Assembly: GCA_021521415.1 (NCBI GenBank)
Contig: JAIQDT010014611.1
Location: forward strand, 1-64,000
Origin: Bidens hawaiensis
Lineage: Eukaryota; Streptophyta; Magnoliopsida; Asterales; Asteraceae
Direction of reading: 5' to 3'
Length of the DNA: 64,000 bases
Shown one piece after another: positions 35,921 to 47,423 of this stretch. The notes beneath the pieces are model-generated. The model did no database searches. It had not been told where the DNA came from and saw only the letters and a program-made list of their open reading frames with translations. Every line of letters starts with the position of its first letter. The first letter of the stretch is position 1. A program made the position numbers and the translations under genes.

Positions 35921-38234
35921 TGTTACAACTCGGTTTTCCCAATTGAGATTTTATTCGTTACCCGACCCTTTATCCATTTCGGGTTATTTTTGATAAAACA
36001 TCGCGTTTATCGAGATAGTTAATTATTATAATATTATTGTTTAAATTATTTATAAATATATATATACAACTTTCAATATGTTACCATTTCACCCTTAAAC
36101 TAAACTTTTACCAATTAATGGTTTCAACCTCAACCTCCGGGGATTAAAATGTAAATATTATACATATTATTATATTATATTTCTGATCTAGAAACCTATG
36201 ACCTGCACCATTTACCCGAGACCCGTTTATTGACCCGTTTAACAAACTTGAGCCTCAATTTTCGTCATATACTTGGAAATTGAATCAAGGACGCGTAAAT
36301 CTATCCATAATTGGCACACCGGCGCTCTTAATTAGGTATAATCAATCAATCGTGATTCAAATTCCTTATTATACGAAGTCGTCTTTACCCGTTTCTTATT
36401 ATATGCGTAAATGTCCATCATAATTCAATTAAACCTGCATTTATAACCCTTACACCGTCGCCAATATAACCCCTAAGGTACACATCGTTTTCATATCGAT
36501 TATCGGATAACGTTTGGCCGGCGGTATATCGAGCTCGTTGTCTGCAATTAAAGACTGTTAAGGTAATTGATTTCATGTATCTTGGTCGTATTGTCATGCT
36601 TAACAATAACCCTAACTTCAATGGATCAAACTTACAACAGATTATCCGATTTGAGAATCTAGGGTTTTGTTTCAACTTGTTAATCTTTTCGTCTGGTTTT
36701 AATTAATTTATTTCAGTTTATATTCAATCATCAGTTTGGCTCAGTTGGTTGCGTGTGGACGTTCATGTACTGAGCCGGCCAGGGACGCATGTTCGAGCCC
36801 TAGCCAGCCCAGATTTGGGTTTTTTATGATTTTTATTATTTGTTTTAAGGTTTAGGTACTTAATTAATTAATTATAGTTAATATTAATTATTAAGTAAAT
36901 ATTACTTTATTAAAATCCGACACGTTAAATTCACGTTTTCTCATCTTTAAGCGTTTTCACAAACTTTTATCTTTATTATATATGTATTTTTGGTATTTAA
37001 ACAAAAACATAATAAACACATTAAATAAATTTTCGTTAAAAGATACAAAACGAAATATTTACTTATATTTTACTACATACTATATTTAATTATCTATACA
37101 TTATAAAAATTATTTATTTATATATTCGTATTTTATTCGAATAATTATAAGTGTAACTTAAGTTGTATTTAATCAAACTATTTTATTTATTTATTTAGAT
37201 ACTATTATTATAAGCATATCCTTTATCTTGTTTATTTAAATCATGTAATTATATATATATTTTAATTAATAGAGCTAATGATCCTAACAATAACCGCAAA
37301 GATCAATCGTCCAAATCCATAATATTCTAATCACAATCATAACTCAATCTCCATCGAAATCTTAATTTATTAAATCTTGTTATATCTCTTATAATTAATT
37401 TAAAATTATATTATCTAATTAGAAATCATTGACGGTATATTCCGAAGGGGTTTACTTTTCTCTCATCATCATCACTTTTACTTTGTTCATCTAATCAGGT
37501 GAGTAATCACTCCCCTATTTTACTTGTTTTCAAATGTTTTGGGGACACTTGCGTACCATTTATCATTTTATTTATCTTATTATTTCTCAAACGCAAACTG
37601 TGATCTTTGTGATGTGTATCAATTGAATGATTGCCTGTTACTTGCTATTTGCTTACTTGCTTACTTGAATCGCATTTGGAGAGGTCCAACATAATCTCAT
37701 TATAGTATGATCATACGACCGTCGTAGTGGCGGGAGCCCGATCACATTGCCAATGGTTTCACCGACACCTCATTTTGGTAACCAATGCCCATTCGCATGG
37801 CAACGGTTTAGCCCTTTCTTTATGGTTGATTGTTTATGTATGTGCTACGGTTTAATTGTTTATACTCACATATAACAGTTTTGCCTATTTTTATTCACTT
37901 ATATCATTATATAGTATTACCACTTTTGTTTGTGTCAAAACTGGTGATCTACTCACTCAACATGTGTTGTTGACAAACATATATTTTGTACGCATTTGCA
38001 GGTTATATATTTGGATTGCTTATTGAACTGATGCTCACATAGAGATGACTGTAACATATACAAGAATAGTTGGCTTTATATTTGTAATTTTCTTTATTTT
38101 TGTTGTATATGAATGTTGTTTGATAATAAACAAATTAATTAGATATTGTCGCTTATAATTTCATGATAGTAACCTTGTGAGCTTTGACAATCAGTTCACG
38201 CCTTGGCATTTCCGCCATAGGTTGGGGTGTGACA
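35921..38234 (+). repeat. 3' LTR of the LARD-like element
   Basis: 2314 bp, partner of 29250-31569, with scattered substitutions and small indels. It is followed by the TCTTT duplication. Confidence 0.88.
36731..36812 (+). other. tRNA-like block, copy in the 3' LTR
   Basis: The A box is intact at 36737-36748. The B box at 36790-36800 reads TGTTCGAGCCC, with the first G changed to T. The hairpin arms GGCTCAG/CTGAGCC are kept. Confidence 0.55.
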
Positions 38235-38569
38235 TCTTTTATCTTAATTTAACATATGTGTATAAAGAATTTGGTGTATATAACTAAAAAATACGTATTA
38301 TACTTTGCTAAACCGATATTTTTTTAATTTTTTATGTTACCGGGATGAAAAATTAAATATTTTTTGGTTTTTTTAATTTTTTTCGCGTTTTTTTTGTTTT
38401 ATAAATATTTTTTTATCTTTTTTAAAGAATTTTTTTGTGGTTGAAAATGGTTCTCACATGATCTTAATCCTATATCTATACTTCTAAATAAATAAAAGTT
38501 TACTTATGCCACGTGGCATCTTCTTACCACATCCTTCCTCATCAATTCCGGCCTCCCATAACACACCTT

Positions 38570-39119
38570 TTCCAAACTGGGTTTTATCCTTATTCTATTC
38601 ATCTAATAACCAAATAACAACATTCATCTTTTAGATAAACCCTAAATCTATCTTTCCCCTTTCCAATTGATTCAGTTTATCTACAGATCGACACTCAAAA
38701 TCGACATATCTTCTAGATCCGACAATCCTTATCACACTGTCTTATCATCATCTTCATCATCATCCATGTCTCATCATTATGCCTTATTCCATGTCTCATC
38801 GTTACCGTCTCCCACCATAGTCCATTTAGAAACCCATTTCATATACCCGGCCTGATTCATCTCTACTAACCGATCCGCTGTTGATTAGCCGTCTATCATA
38901 CAAACCCTAATCATCTCTGCCGCTTAGGTACACAGTTCGTTCTTAATTGCTTATTTCTATGTCGATAATTGTTGATTGATAATGATAGGTAGTAGCTTAT
39001 TATCGATTAATGTTTGTTTATAATTTAACTTCTGTTAAAGTATTCATGGATTTTAGTATAGTTTAAGTTTGTTAACATATTATCTGGTCTTTGGTGGCGT
39101 GTTTTGATTTGTAATGCAG
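38570..39119 (+). other. 5'-UTR/intron-like sequence carried by the Helitron
   Basis: CT-rich sequence with AAACCCTAA words and a TCATCATC run is followed by T-rich intron-like sequence ending GTAATGCAG at 39119. It fits the 5' UTR and first intron of the captured PAT1-type gene, but that is inference from position. Confidence 0.4.
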
Positions 39120-39618
39120 ATGAAAAAGTCTTTGATGCATCGCAATATGCGTTTTTCGATCAAGATATTTTGGATAAGGCTGATTTTGGTTGTTTGGAAG
39201 TTGAAGAAGAGGATAAGCCTCTGAATGGACCTGGTGGTGATTATGAATACCGTTTGTTTGATAGAGACGAGGTATGTTTGTTATTTTTTCTTACAAGTTG
39301 ACTTATGGTATTCTGTTTACTTATTTTATGCATCCGGGACTGAAGTTTCATGGTTTATAGTTGTGATTGTGAATAGTTCATTTGGTGTTGTCATATCTTT
39401 TGTTATTTTAGGCCGGTTATGCCATGTTGACTTCTAAAGTTGCCTTTTAACCATGTTTATATGTTTACTGTTTGTTTACTTTTATTAATGCATATTTCTT
39501 AATGCATTTCAATTTGCTTTTGTTTAATCTGAATCTGTTTTCATTTTCTACACCAAGAATCAGGGGTTGGGTCTCTATCAGAATTAGATGATCTATCTAC
39601 TATATTTTCAAATGTCAG
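39120..39618 (+). pseudogene. PAT1: Captured exons of a PAT1-like mRNA decapping activator
   Basis: The first exon, 39120-39271, follows a TGCAG acceptor and ends GAG|GTATGT. It encodes VFDASQYAFFDQDILDKADF, then LEVEEEDKPLNGPGGDYEY, the acidic N-terminal block of plant PAT1 homologues. The second piece, about 39557-39618, encodes GVGSLSELDDLSTIFSN, the next conserved PAT1 block. Joining them in frame requires an acceptor that now reads CAA instead of CAG, so splicing is probably broken. PAT1 activates mRNA decapping in P-bodies. Only the N-terminal fragment is here, without the C-terminal domain, so it is a transduplicated relic and not a gene. Confidence 0.75.
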
Positions 39619-41152
39619 CTTTCTTCAACCACATTGCTTTTATTATTTCAGTTAAACTTTAAATCCAGTAAATTGGTTGCATACGGAATGCAACCAGTAA
39701 TTTTTAATGTGATTCCAAACCTGTCGGGTTGGTCTGCGCCATCAGCATTTTTTCCGTTCTATCTCGGTAACCTTTACAAATACTTTTTGTATCAGTATCA
39801 AGTATTAAAATAAGTTTTTAAAAGCTATATTCTTATTAACAAATCATGATTTCTCCTTTAGCATGCATAATTTTACTCTTTAACTTTTAAATGTTCAAGA
39901 ATTTTAAAGTTTTAACAAAGTTGTTATTAATTAGTTGTTTTGAGTCAATGACATTTATGACAATTGAACAAACTAGCCAAGATACATCCCGAACATACTA
40001 GAAGGTCGATCAAATTACTGTTACATTAGCTTCATTATCTCCCGTTAATATAGCTTTTGAGTTGTGACATAATAATTTTTATTGATAAATATAGTTTACA
40101 ATAGAAAGTTATACATGCATAGTATTTATATTAATGTAGTTTATATCTTTATTTTCCCTTCGTACCGTTCTTATGCTCTTTTTCATTGACATATTCACAG
40201 GTCATTGAGTTTTGTATATCCTGCTGACACAACATATGGCACTCCATGTGGACTACTTAACCATCTAACGGCCACATGTTGTAAGTCTTTAGAAAACATT
40301 TTTATATGTTTTTATGTTATAACTTAACTTGGTAGTAAGATGATTTACAAATTGGTTACATGTATCACTTTCTATTGTGATTTAAAAATAAAACTTTGAA
40401 ATTTCTTGAAACTAATTATGGATGGTCAACCATGTATGCTTTAAACATCATAATTGCTATTTCAAACAGGTACATTATAAGTTTGGAATGTATTATAAGT
40501 TGTATATTATTCATTTAATTTAATCCAAATGGATTCATTTTGATTTTATTTGACTTTAACTAAGGAAGTTGTTTTAAATTGATTCCCATTACAAAAAACA
40601 ACAATGTATATTTGTAAACTTTTAAATTAAATGGTGTCAAAACAGAGGTCTACGACAAAAGTTGGTGTTATGAGCTTTGGCTCATTAAGAATAAGGTCAT
40701 TCTTCTTAAAATTATTTTCTATTTAGTATTAAATCACATATTTTACCATGTAATAATATCAAAATAATGAACACTCTTCTCCTACATAATCGTTATAGAT
40801 AGGCTCGACATTAGCTACTACGACCTTTTTACGCATCATAAAGCTTTATACAGACAAATGAAGAAAAGATGATACAATGATTTGGATATAGTTTCTTCAA
40901 TGGGTACTTCTGTCTTTGTTTAGGGAACAGCAACCATGTTGTATTGTATAACACTGGATAACGAGGTAAGCAAATCATAAGTGCAACCTATTTTAGCCAT
41001 TATTTTTTCTCTTAATTGAAATAGGTAGCCTCTATGCCAAAATGGATGTGACGTTGCTGCTGTCAATGAAATTGGAATGTTCCTTTCGTATATGTAATGA
41101 TTATGTATTAATGAATTATACAACTAAACTTAGTGCTTTGTCATATGACTTA

Positions 41153-41418
41153 GCTGAGGGGTGTGGGGGGCGCGAGAGGGGGCGCGAGTGGGGGCTCGCC
41201 CTGGTGTGGAGGGGCGCGAGCGGATTTTTTTAACATTCCCAACGGCTATATTTAACATTCCCAAGCTCTCTTCACGCTATTCCCAGCCGCGAGGCCTCTT
41301 GCGCCTGCCTTGAAAGCCGTGCTCGCGCCCCTCTCGCGCCTCGGTGGTGTGGTGCTCGCGCCCCGGGGCGCGAGCGGATGGCCTCACACGCCCTTTCTCG
41401 CGCTCCACACCCCTCAGC
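41153..41418. mobile_element. GC-rich MITE, 266 bp, nested in the Helitron
   Basis: Inverted ends GCTGAGGGGTGTGG...CCACACCCCTCAGC are perfect over 14 bp and flanked by CTTA at 41149-41152 and 41419-41422. The interior repeats GGGGCGCGAGCGGA and related words in both orientations. Its GC content is far above the surrounding AT-rich Helitron. A TTA-containing duplication would fit a PIF/Harbinger-type origin, but no transposase is present. Confidence 0.85.
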
Positions 41419-41882
41419 CTTATAAATATATTTTGTTAGTGACATTATATCTTTTAGTTAAAAAAATTATTTGACTTATGTACCTGCCTTTTTGGTTGAA
41501 ATTGGGAACAAGAGTTGAGATGAATTTTTAGTCTTTGTCCATATATATTTTCAGTTTCTTTATTTGGTTTTAAAGATAAAAATTTCTATATTTTTTAAAC
41601 TACTATACAAATACTTTTCTTGCCTAGGTTAGAACCCGTAATGAATTTATATAGTATTTCTACTTTGGAAGTTGATGTTAATGGTATCAAAATTTCTATT
41701 TCTACAGCCAAAGATAAGTTCATTTTTCACAAACTTCACATTGTAGTGAACTATGTTGTGTTTTGTTATATAGTTGACACCCAAATTCATTTACCCTGAC
41801 TTTTTATTATTGATATTTTGAATGTTTTGAACTTATAAAATTAAATTTGTTAAACCCGTATTGTACACGGGTACCTAACCTA

Positions 41883-41883
<1 letters not shown>

Positions 41884-41926
<43 letters not shown>
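41884..41926. repeat. (TA)n microsatellite
   Basis: A TA run directly downstream of the Helitron CTAG end. Insertion into or beside TA runs is consistent with the A/T target preference of Helitrons. Confidence 0.9.
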
Positions 41927-41928
<2 letters not shown>

Positions 41929-42734
41929 ATTTTTAAGATGATGAATTTAACATAAATGATTGGTTGATTAAAACATTCAAGTAAAAAAAAGGTGTAAATG
42001 GATACTCTTTTAAACTAACCCGTGGACCGAACTCATTCTAATCATAGTATGTTTTGACCTGAACCATGATTGATCCTTTAATCGGTTAAGAAACTCGTTC
42101 GTTTAAATTAACAAAAAACACTGACAATACATAAATAGTGAATTTATCTATTACGGGTTTGAAAGAAAAATCTTGTAATTTAGTAAACAATCATATATAT
42201 TTCATAAGTTAAAGCTTATTGATTTTTTTTTTAATTTTAACTTAAACTCACTCTTCATCCAATCATATCATTTCTCACAAAACATTAATATTAATTAACT
42301 AATATAATACATTTTAAACATTAAATTTTGGAATAATTATTCAAAATTATCGTGAAAATTGATTATTTATAAAAACATAATATTAATAACTAATACAATA
42401 TATTAACTAATACAATATATTATGTAAAACAAAATAATATATTTATATGGTATTAATTTTTTAAATTAGTAAATAACTATTAAAAAGAGAAAATGATATT
42501 TAAAAAGAAAATGAAATATAAAACTATTAATAAGAAAGAAAAATGTATTTAATATGAAATTACTCTATTGTAATGATATGTGGCATTTAAAAACATTTTA
42601 TTTATTATATAGTATAGATTCATAAAACAAGGACTAACAATTAACTTGATTAAAATTTAGTTACACTTTAGTGTGGTCGTCAATTGTTCTGTCAAACGCA
42701 ACTAATGTTAATAAGGCATCCGTAATACAAATGT
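41927..42734. other. AT-rich segment with a possible reversed Helitron 5' end
   Basis: No gene is visible. At 42590-42618 the minus strand reads TCTATACTATATAATAAATA, like a Helitron 5' terminus. I see no matching 3' hairpin to its left, so it may be a fragment. Confidence 0.35.
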
Positions 42735-43015
42735 GATTGTGGTGTTCGATGGTAGTTGCGGCAGTTGTGGTAGTGGCGGTTGTAAGTTGTGGTAGTCGGT
42801 TGTGGTGGTGGTGTGGAAGCCGGAGGTGGCGGCGCATCTGCTTGTGATGGTGGCAGCAGCCAGTGGTGGTCAGTGGTGATGGTAGTGGCGGACGGTTCCA
42901 TGGAGGTGGTGGTCGTGGTGGTGGTGGCTGGTGGTGATAGCATGTGGTGATTATCATGTGGTGGCTGGTGGTGGTGGTGGTAGTGGTAGTGATGGTAACC
43001 AGAGGTAATTGTGGC
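42735..43015. repeat. Imperfect (GGT)n / (CCA)n tract
   Basis: A degenerate trinucleotide repeat about 280 bp long. The overlapping minus-strand open frames, rich in His, Pro and Thr, are translation of the repeat and not genes. Confidence 0.85.
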
Positions 43016-43483
43016 CAATGGCGGTGATGAACAAGAAAATTGGAATAAAAACTAACAAAAAAAAGTTTTAAAAAAATGAGAGAATGAATGAAATTCCGTC
43101 TTTAGACTTTAGAGAAAATGTGATTTCTTGTAGAATAGATTATTGCATTTCATTGTCTAACAAAACATATTCTTTTCCATTTTCTTGTAATGATCTATTA
43201 CATTACACAATTTACACCTATGATTTCTGCATATCAAACACGAGCTTAATCTTCAAGCATATATCAGTTTTGCATTTACTGTCCATATTATACTTTGATG
43301 ATTCAAACCAAATATTGATATTTAATGAACAATTGCGGCATGTATTGGTTTCCCATTGTATTCATCAACACATCTTTGATGTCCTGATTCATATAATTGA
43401 TAATTTGATGACATAATCTTTTAATATATCTTGATATTAAAAAAATAAGTATACTTAATCAATGATATGTTGAGAGTTGTATG

Positions 43484-43908
43484 TAGGGGTGTTCAAAGTG
43501 AGATATCCGAATTTTTGGATAGTGGATCACTATTCAAATCTGAATTCAAAATTTCAGATTTTTTATCCGAAATTTCAGATATTCGATCAGATAGCGAACC
43601 AGATATTCAAAAATCTAAAAAAAAAACAAAAAATTGTAATTATACAAAAAGTTTAAGAACTACTTATAAAAATTTTGGGATTTCCGAAAATTTTATCGAA
43701 ATATCGAAAAAGTTGTTCGAAGTATCCGAAAATTATCCGAAGTATCCGAAAATTAACCAAAATATCAAAACGTTATTGGAAATTTATATACAATATTTAT
43801 TATTTAGTTAAAAAATATTTCGGATAGTTCGGGAATCTGAACTATCCGAAAATTTTCAAAATCACTATCTGAATCCGAAATTCGGATTCGGATTTTTTAA
43901 CACTGCTA
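43484..43908. mobile_element. hAT-type MITE, 425 bp
   Basis: The ends TAGGGGTGTTCAAA and, reversed, TAGCAGTGTTAAAA match the common plant hAT terminus. The flanks GTTGTATG (43476-43483) and CTAGTATG (43909-43916) are an 8-bp duplication with two changes. The interior is built of ATCCGAAATTTCGGATA-like words in both orientations. The 114-codon open frame across it is not a gene. Confidence 0.78.
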
Positions 43909-43973
43909 CTAGTATGTGGCATGTAATTATCTTTTATTAAGCAATTTATACCACATATTACCTGTTTATTTAT

Positions 43974-44081
43974 TTTTTTGAACGACAAATTTATGTTGAG
44001 AGAAACCTGAACCTCTCAACCCTTTGGTGTATTTAATTATAGATGTTGTCTTTGCCAATGAGACACCAATCCCATTACTTA
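43974..44081 (-). mobile_element. tRNA-derived SINE, 108 bp
   Basis: On the minus strand a head with TGGTGTCTCATTGGCAAAG (A-box region) is followed by GGTTCAGGTTTC (B box, 44002-44013) and an A-rich tail. The flanks CTGTTTATTTAT (43962-43973) and CTGCCTATTTAT (44082-44093) are a 12-bp duplication with two changes, typical of LINE-driven insertion. Confidence 0.72.
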
Positions 44082-45025
44082 CTGCCTATTTATTACATTA
44101 CAAAAATTAGGGATTCATAATTATAGATTAAACCGTTCATACCGACTTTAGCCCAGCAATTTTGATTAGATTACATGGTGTATTTTTATTTTCTAGTAGT
44201 GTGTTTTCGTTGTAGCGCCTTTTTACAATTCTGTTTTAACAAACTTCCGTTGTTAAATAAAAAAGCTAATTTTGTTTGCTATGGTTTAATGCTATAGATT
44301 TTAGTAAATAGACTTGTACAAGTTTCTATCAATATTAAAACTTAACATGAAGCATCAAAAATGAACTTTACAAATCAATAAAGTTATATGCGTGAGATTA
44401 TATCTTATATAAGTAACTACCCATAACTAATAACGAGTTGAATTCGTCCACTATAAGCATATAAAACTAACTGATTCGATTTGGCTTCTAGCTACACATA
44501 ATCATGTCCTAAGAAATGAAGAAAGATCAAGATAATCAAATAACAAAGATTTTGTTTTACCCATATCTAAAAACTTTAAAAATCAATATGGGTATGATAA
44601 GTTGTACGTTAAAATGTATCTAATGATTTCACCTCTGTAGAAGTGACTAGATTTTGTGATGTCCACATGGAATTTCCAATATTATTACTATTAATCATGA
44701 AAAGCATAAACCCCAATATACCCCTTTCATATGCAAATCAATCCACAGCTTTCTTGGATGGAGGGAGAGACACTCTCAAAGAAAGAGAAAGGAGTCATCT
44801 CTAAAGTATAGATGAAATCTTTAAGGTAACAAATGGTAAATTATTTCACTTTTAATGACACAAAGTTATATCTCTAAATCATATGTTAATTGAAAATTTA
44901 AACAACTAACTATTCATAGAATCATAGTTCTTGAGATTTTACAAATATGAAGTCATGAAAAGAGTGAAACTTGAATTCTGATAATACAAAACAATACAAA
45001 TAAACAAATAGTAAGTTTTCATTAA
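44082..45025. other. Downstream flank of the ZPR gene
   Basis: Repeat-free, moderately AT-rich. It should contain the 3' UTR and terminator of the minus-strand ZPR gene. No canonical AATAAA was found close to the stop. A polypurine patch at 44755-44800 (GGAGGGAGAGACACTC) stands out, but I cannot assign it. Confidence 0.4.
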
Positions 45026-45494
45026 TTATTTTTGACATTTTTGGAGTTGAGAAAACAAGATTTGGTTTTCTTGATGAAGCAGGAGAGCCTTTCTTCTAAG
45101 TTTTGCATTCTCTTCAATCATGCATTGGTTTTGCATGTACAGCTTCAAGTTCTTCATCGCCATCTTTCTTTTCAATAACACAAACAAAACCCTTGTTTTG
45201 TGTCTTGAATCTTTTCTGCTAATAACTCTTTTCCTGTTACATTGAACAAAATGGTATCAACAGCAAGAACTAATGCATAAGTTTCGGGTCCGCTTTAAAT
45301 CGTGATCGGATTTATGTGTGGTTTACATTATTATGTAGTGCATATAACATATAAATTCTGATTATAATGGCAAAAAAAGAACATATTAATAGTGAAGTAA
45401 TCAACCTTTGTAGATGGTGAAACTCATGCCTTAATTGGTGAGTAGTGAGATATGAAGGATGATAGAGGTTTTCTTTGGAAGTGCCAAGACACAT
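45026..45494 (-). CDS. ZPR: LITTLE ZIPPER protein (ZPR1/2-like), two exons, 98 aa
   Basis: Exon 1 coding is 45494-45406 and exon 2 is 45233-45026. The 172-bp intron has GT...AG ends (GTTGATT...TAACAG) and splices in phase 2 without a stop. The protein starts MCLGTSKENLYHP, has a basic middle (RKRVISRKDSRHKTR) and ends in a short leucine zipper: L61, M68, L75, L82 and L89 are seven apart, with N65, N72, A79, N86 and L93 on the neighbouring core position. IEENAKLRRKALLLHQENQ is the family signature. LITTLE ZIPPER proteins lack a DNA-binding domain; they pair with the zipper of HD-ZIP III factors such as REVOLUTA and block DNA binding, in a feedback loop of meristem and leaf polarity control. 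The length and MCL start fit the ZPR1/2 type rather than the shorter ZPR3/4. An internal ATG (45161-45163) could give only the 45-residue zipper. Confidence 0.88.
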
Positions 45495-45583
45495 CTTATA
45501 TTCACCTCTTAATTACAATGTTTATGTTATAAGGGAGTGAAAGATTTGGAGAAAATGGAGAAAATAAGAAAACAAGTGGTTTC

Positions 45584-45592
45584 ATATATATA
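45584..45592 (-). promoter_or_regulatory. Probable TATA box of the ZPR gene
   Basis: The minus strand reads CTATATATATGAA about 90-98 bp before the ATG. A start site roughly 30 bp downstream would give a 5' UTR of about 60 nt, which is CT-rich (TTTTCTCCATTTTCTCC) as in many plant leaders. Confidence 0.6.
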
Positions 45593-47422
45593 GACCAAAT
45601 TAGGCAATGGTTATGGTTATTATTTCATTGAGTGTATGAGGGGTAAAATGGGAATTTCATTAAAAATACTCTATTTCCAAATCTCTCATCACACATTGAC
45701 ATGTTTGACCACCAATGATCTCTTGGACCAACTAAAACATAATCATGAAAAGAGGACCCATAATTACAAGGACCAAATGAAAGAGAATTCACATGTTGTA
45801 GTAAAAAGAGATCAAATGTTACACTCAATCACACAGCAGAGTTCACATTTGTGCTTTAATCCTCTCTTGATCAAAGTTTTCAATCTAAATACTAAAAAAA
45901 CATGTGGTGGGGCCCAAATAAAGTTACAAACTTTTTCTAGAGGATTTCTGAATCTAGAATAACAGTGCTATAGTTACTTGTATATCATACAGAAAAAGTT
46001 GTACATTGTTTTAAATTTGTCATTTTGTCTATGTAAAAGAAAGACTAGCCCAAATGACCCAATATTATACTCTCTCTTTTAAGCCTTTATCCGCGGTTTG
46101 GATCCTAAAACTTCCCCTTTTTGTTCTTTAGTTACCATGGGCAATCATGATAGGGGATTCATTTTAGTCTTCTGCAATAGATGAGATGAAATCATGATGG
46201 TAGCTAAAGGCAACTAATATCTTTGTTGAATACTTGAATTCAAACTTGGGATGCTTGTTAGTTACTTGGTGAACACCTTGAAGAATATACCTAACTTTTA
46301 AAGGTTATTTGTGACTTTTCATACAAATCGGAGCGTGTTATCGTACGTTTTTCAAACAAAATAGAATGATACATCTATAACATAAAAAAGCAATATACTT
46401 TACAACAAGAAAGTTATGACACCTTGTCTTGTTGTTTCAATTAAAGAAAAAACGAACAAGGTTAAGTGTTTCTTGTAATCGAACATCCCCTTATACCGTC
46501 TAATATAATTTGGAAAGGGTAAAAGGGTAATTCGGTTATAGAGTCAAGATGAGGCAAAGATACGGGCATGTGAGTCATAAACTAAGAAGTGTTAGAGCAC
46601 CTGGTTGGGGGATGTGGTTGGGAAGTGAATGAGGTTAGGTTTCTACTTTTGTCTCATTTGTACATGTAATTGAGTACCCATGGCCTATACTCATTCAATT
46701 GGAAAACGAACTCTTTTTTGGCTTCACCTCAAATCAAAATTATGGTAATGATGATTATTGTGGTGGTGTAAGGTGATATTTCACTATTTTATGTACCATT
46801 TCCTCCATCCATATATCATGGTTTTCATTATGGCTTCTTTTAAAAGACAAACACTAGTGTTATCAAGTTTTCAACTTTTATTATTAGAATCTCACTAATT
46901 TGATTTATGAATTCTAAAGTATGATTTGACACTTAGTTTATTGACCATGTAACCCCTATCCACACGTCTTGCGATCTGAACAACCAATTGGATCTTTAAA
47001 ATCCAAGCTACGATGATTAGCTAGAACAAGAACTAGCCAGACTGATTCTGATTTGGTGTCACATACACATACGAAGAAACACTAATTTCATTCTAATGGT
47101 ATAGCATTGGTAGTGTGATGCGGATGGAAATTAAGTAAAAACTTTATATAACAAAGACGCTTTGATGTCGACAAATACCTATTACAACAAACTTTTTATT
47201 GGAAAATATGGATTTGACAACCATTGTCAAATCTAGAAAAAATAAAAAGGACACACCATAACTGAATTCAACACCTAAGAAACATGTAATTAATGAAATT
47301 CACGACGCTCACGTATTATGATCAAATAAACTCATGAACTTTAGGGGAATTCTAGGAGTTTAATTGTTTAAAGTCATGGACCCGTAAGGAAGTTGGACTC
47401 TAAGTCAGGCAATTATACATCT
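45593..47422 (-). other. Upstream region of the ZPR gene, repeat-free
   Basis: About 1.8 kb without recognisable transposon sequence, bounded by a SINE. It should hold the ZPR promoter. I looked for the HD-ZIP III core GTAATSATTAC and found no perfect copy, only partial TAATTAC-like words. Open frames on both strands at 45625-45962 show no family signal. Confidence 0.45.
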
Positions 47423-47423
47423 C

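Larger units (their letters stand above)
29250..38234 (+). mobile_element. Non-autonomous LTR retrotransposon (LARD-like), 9.0 kb
   Basis: The LTRs are 29250-31569 and 35921-38234, with TGT(A/T)ACAACT and GGGTGTGACA ends. The duplication TCTTT is perfect at 29245-29249 and 38235-38239. A tRNA-Met primer site follows the left LTR and a purine tract precedes the right LTR, giving + orientation. The 4.35-kb interior has no recognisable RT, RNase H or integrase. By eye the LTRs differ by a few percent. The GGGACGAAATTTCC motif before the purine tract suggests descent from the Tekay lineage. It must have moved with enzymes from another element, or it has decayed beyond recognition. Confidence 0.85.
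29011..38474. mobile_element. TIR-bounded repeat (about 0.5 kb) split by an LTR element
   Basis: The left end ATGGTGAGGATCCTAAGAG, with downstream TGAGAACCATTTT, is matched by the reversed right end AGGATTAAGATCATGTGAGAACCATTTT at 38448-38474. Between the ends lie low-complexity A- and T-rich stretches. The LTR element at 29250-38234 sits inside it with a TCTTT duplication, so this short repeat is the older host. A Helitron is joined directly to its right edge. Confidence 0.5.
38475..41883 (+). mobile_element. Gene-carrying Helitron, 3.4 kb
   Basis: It begins TCTATACTTCTAAATAAATA after an A, and ends with the hairpin CCCGTATTGTACACGGG (41855-41871), eleven bases and then CTAG before a T. A 5'-TC end, a 3' hairpin with CTAG, and insertion between A and T are the hallmarks of a Helitron, and no target duplication is expected. 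It encodes no Rep/helicase and is non-autonomous. It carries a host gene fragment related to PAT1 and a nested GC-rich MITE. Confidence 0.85.

Noticed and set aside
42590..42618. Second complete Helitron ending at 42618
   Set aside because: Only a 5'-like terminus is visible; no hairpin and CTAG end was found on the other side.
42661..43018. Minus-strand open frames rich in His, Pro and Thr
   Set aside because: They translate an imperfect GGT/CCA repeat; there is no domain, start context or conservation signal.
43467..43811. 114-codon open frame
   Set aside because: Spans the hAT MITE and consists of repeated ATCCGAAAT-type words.
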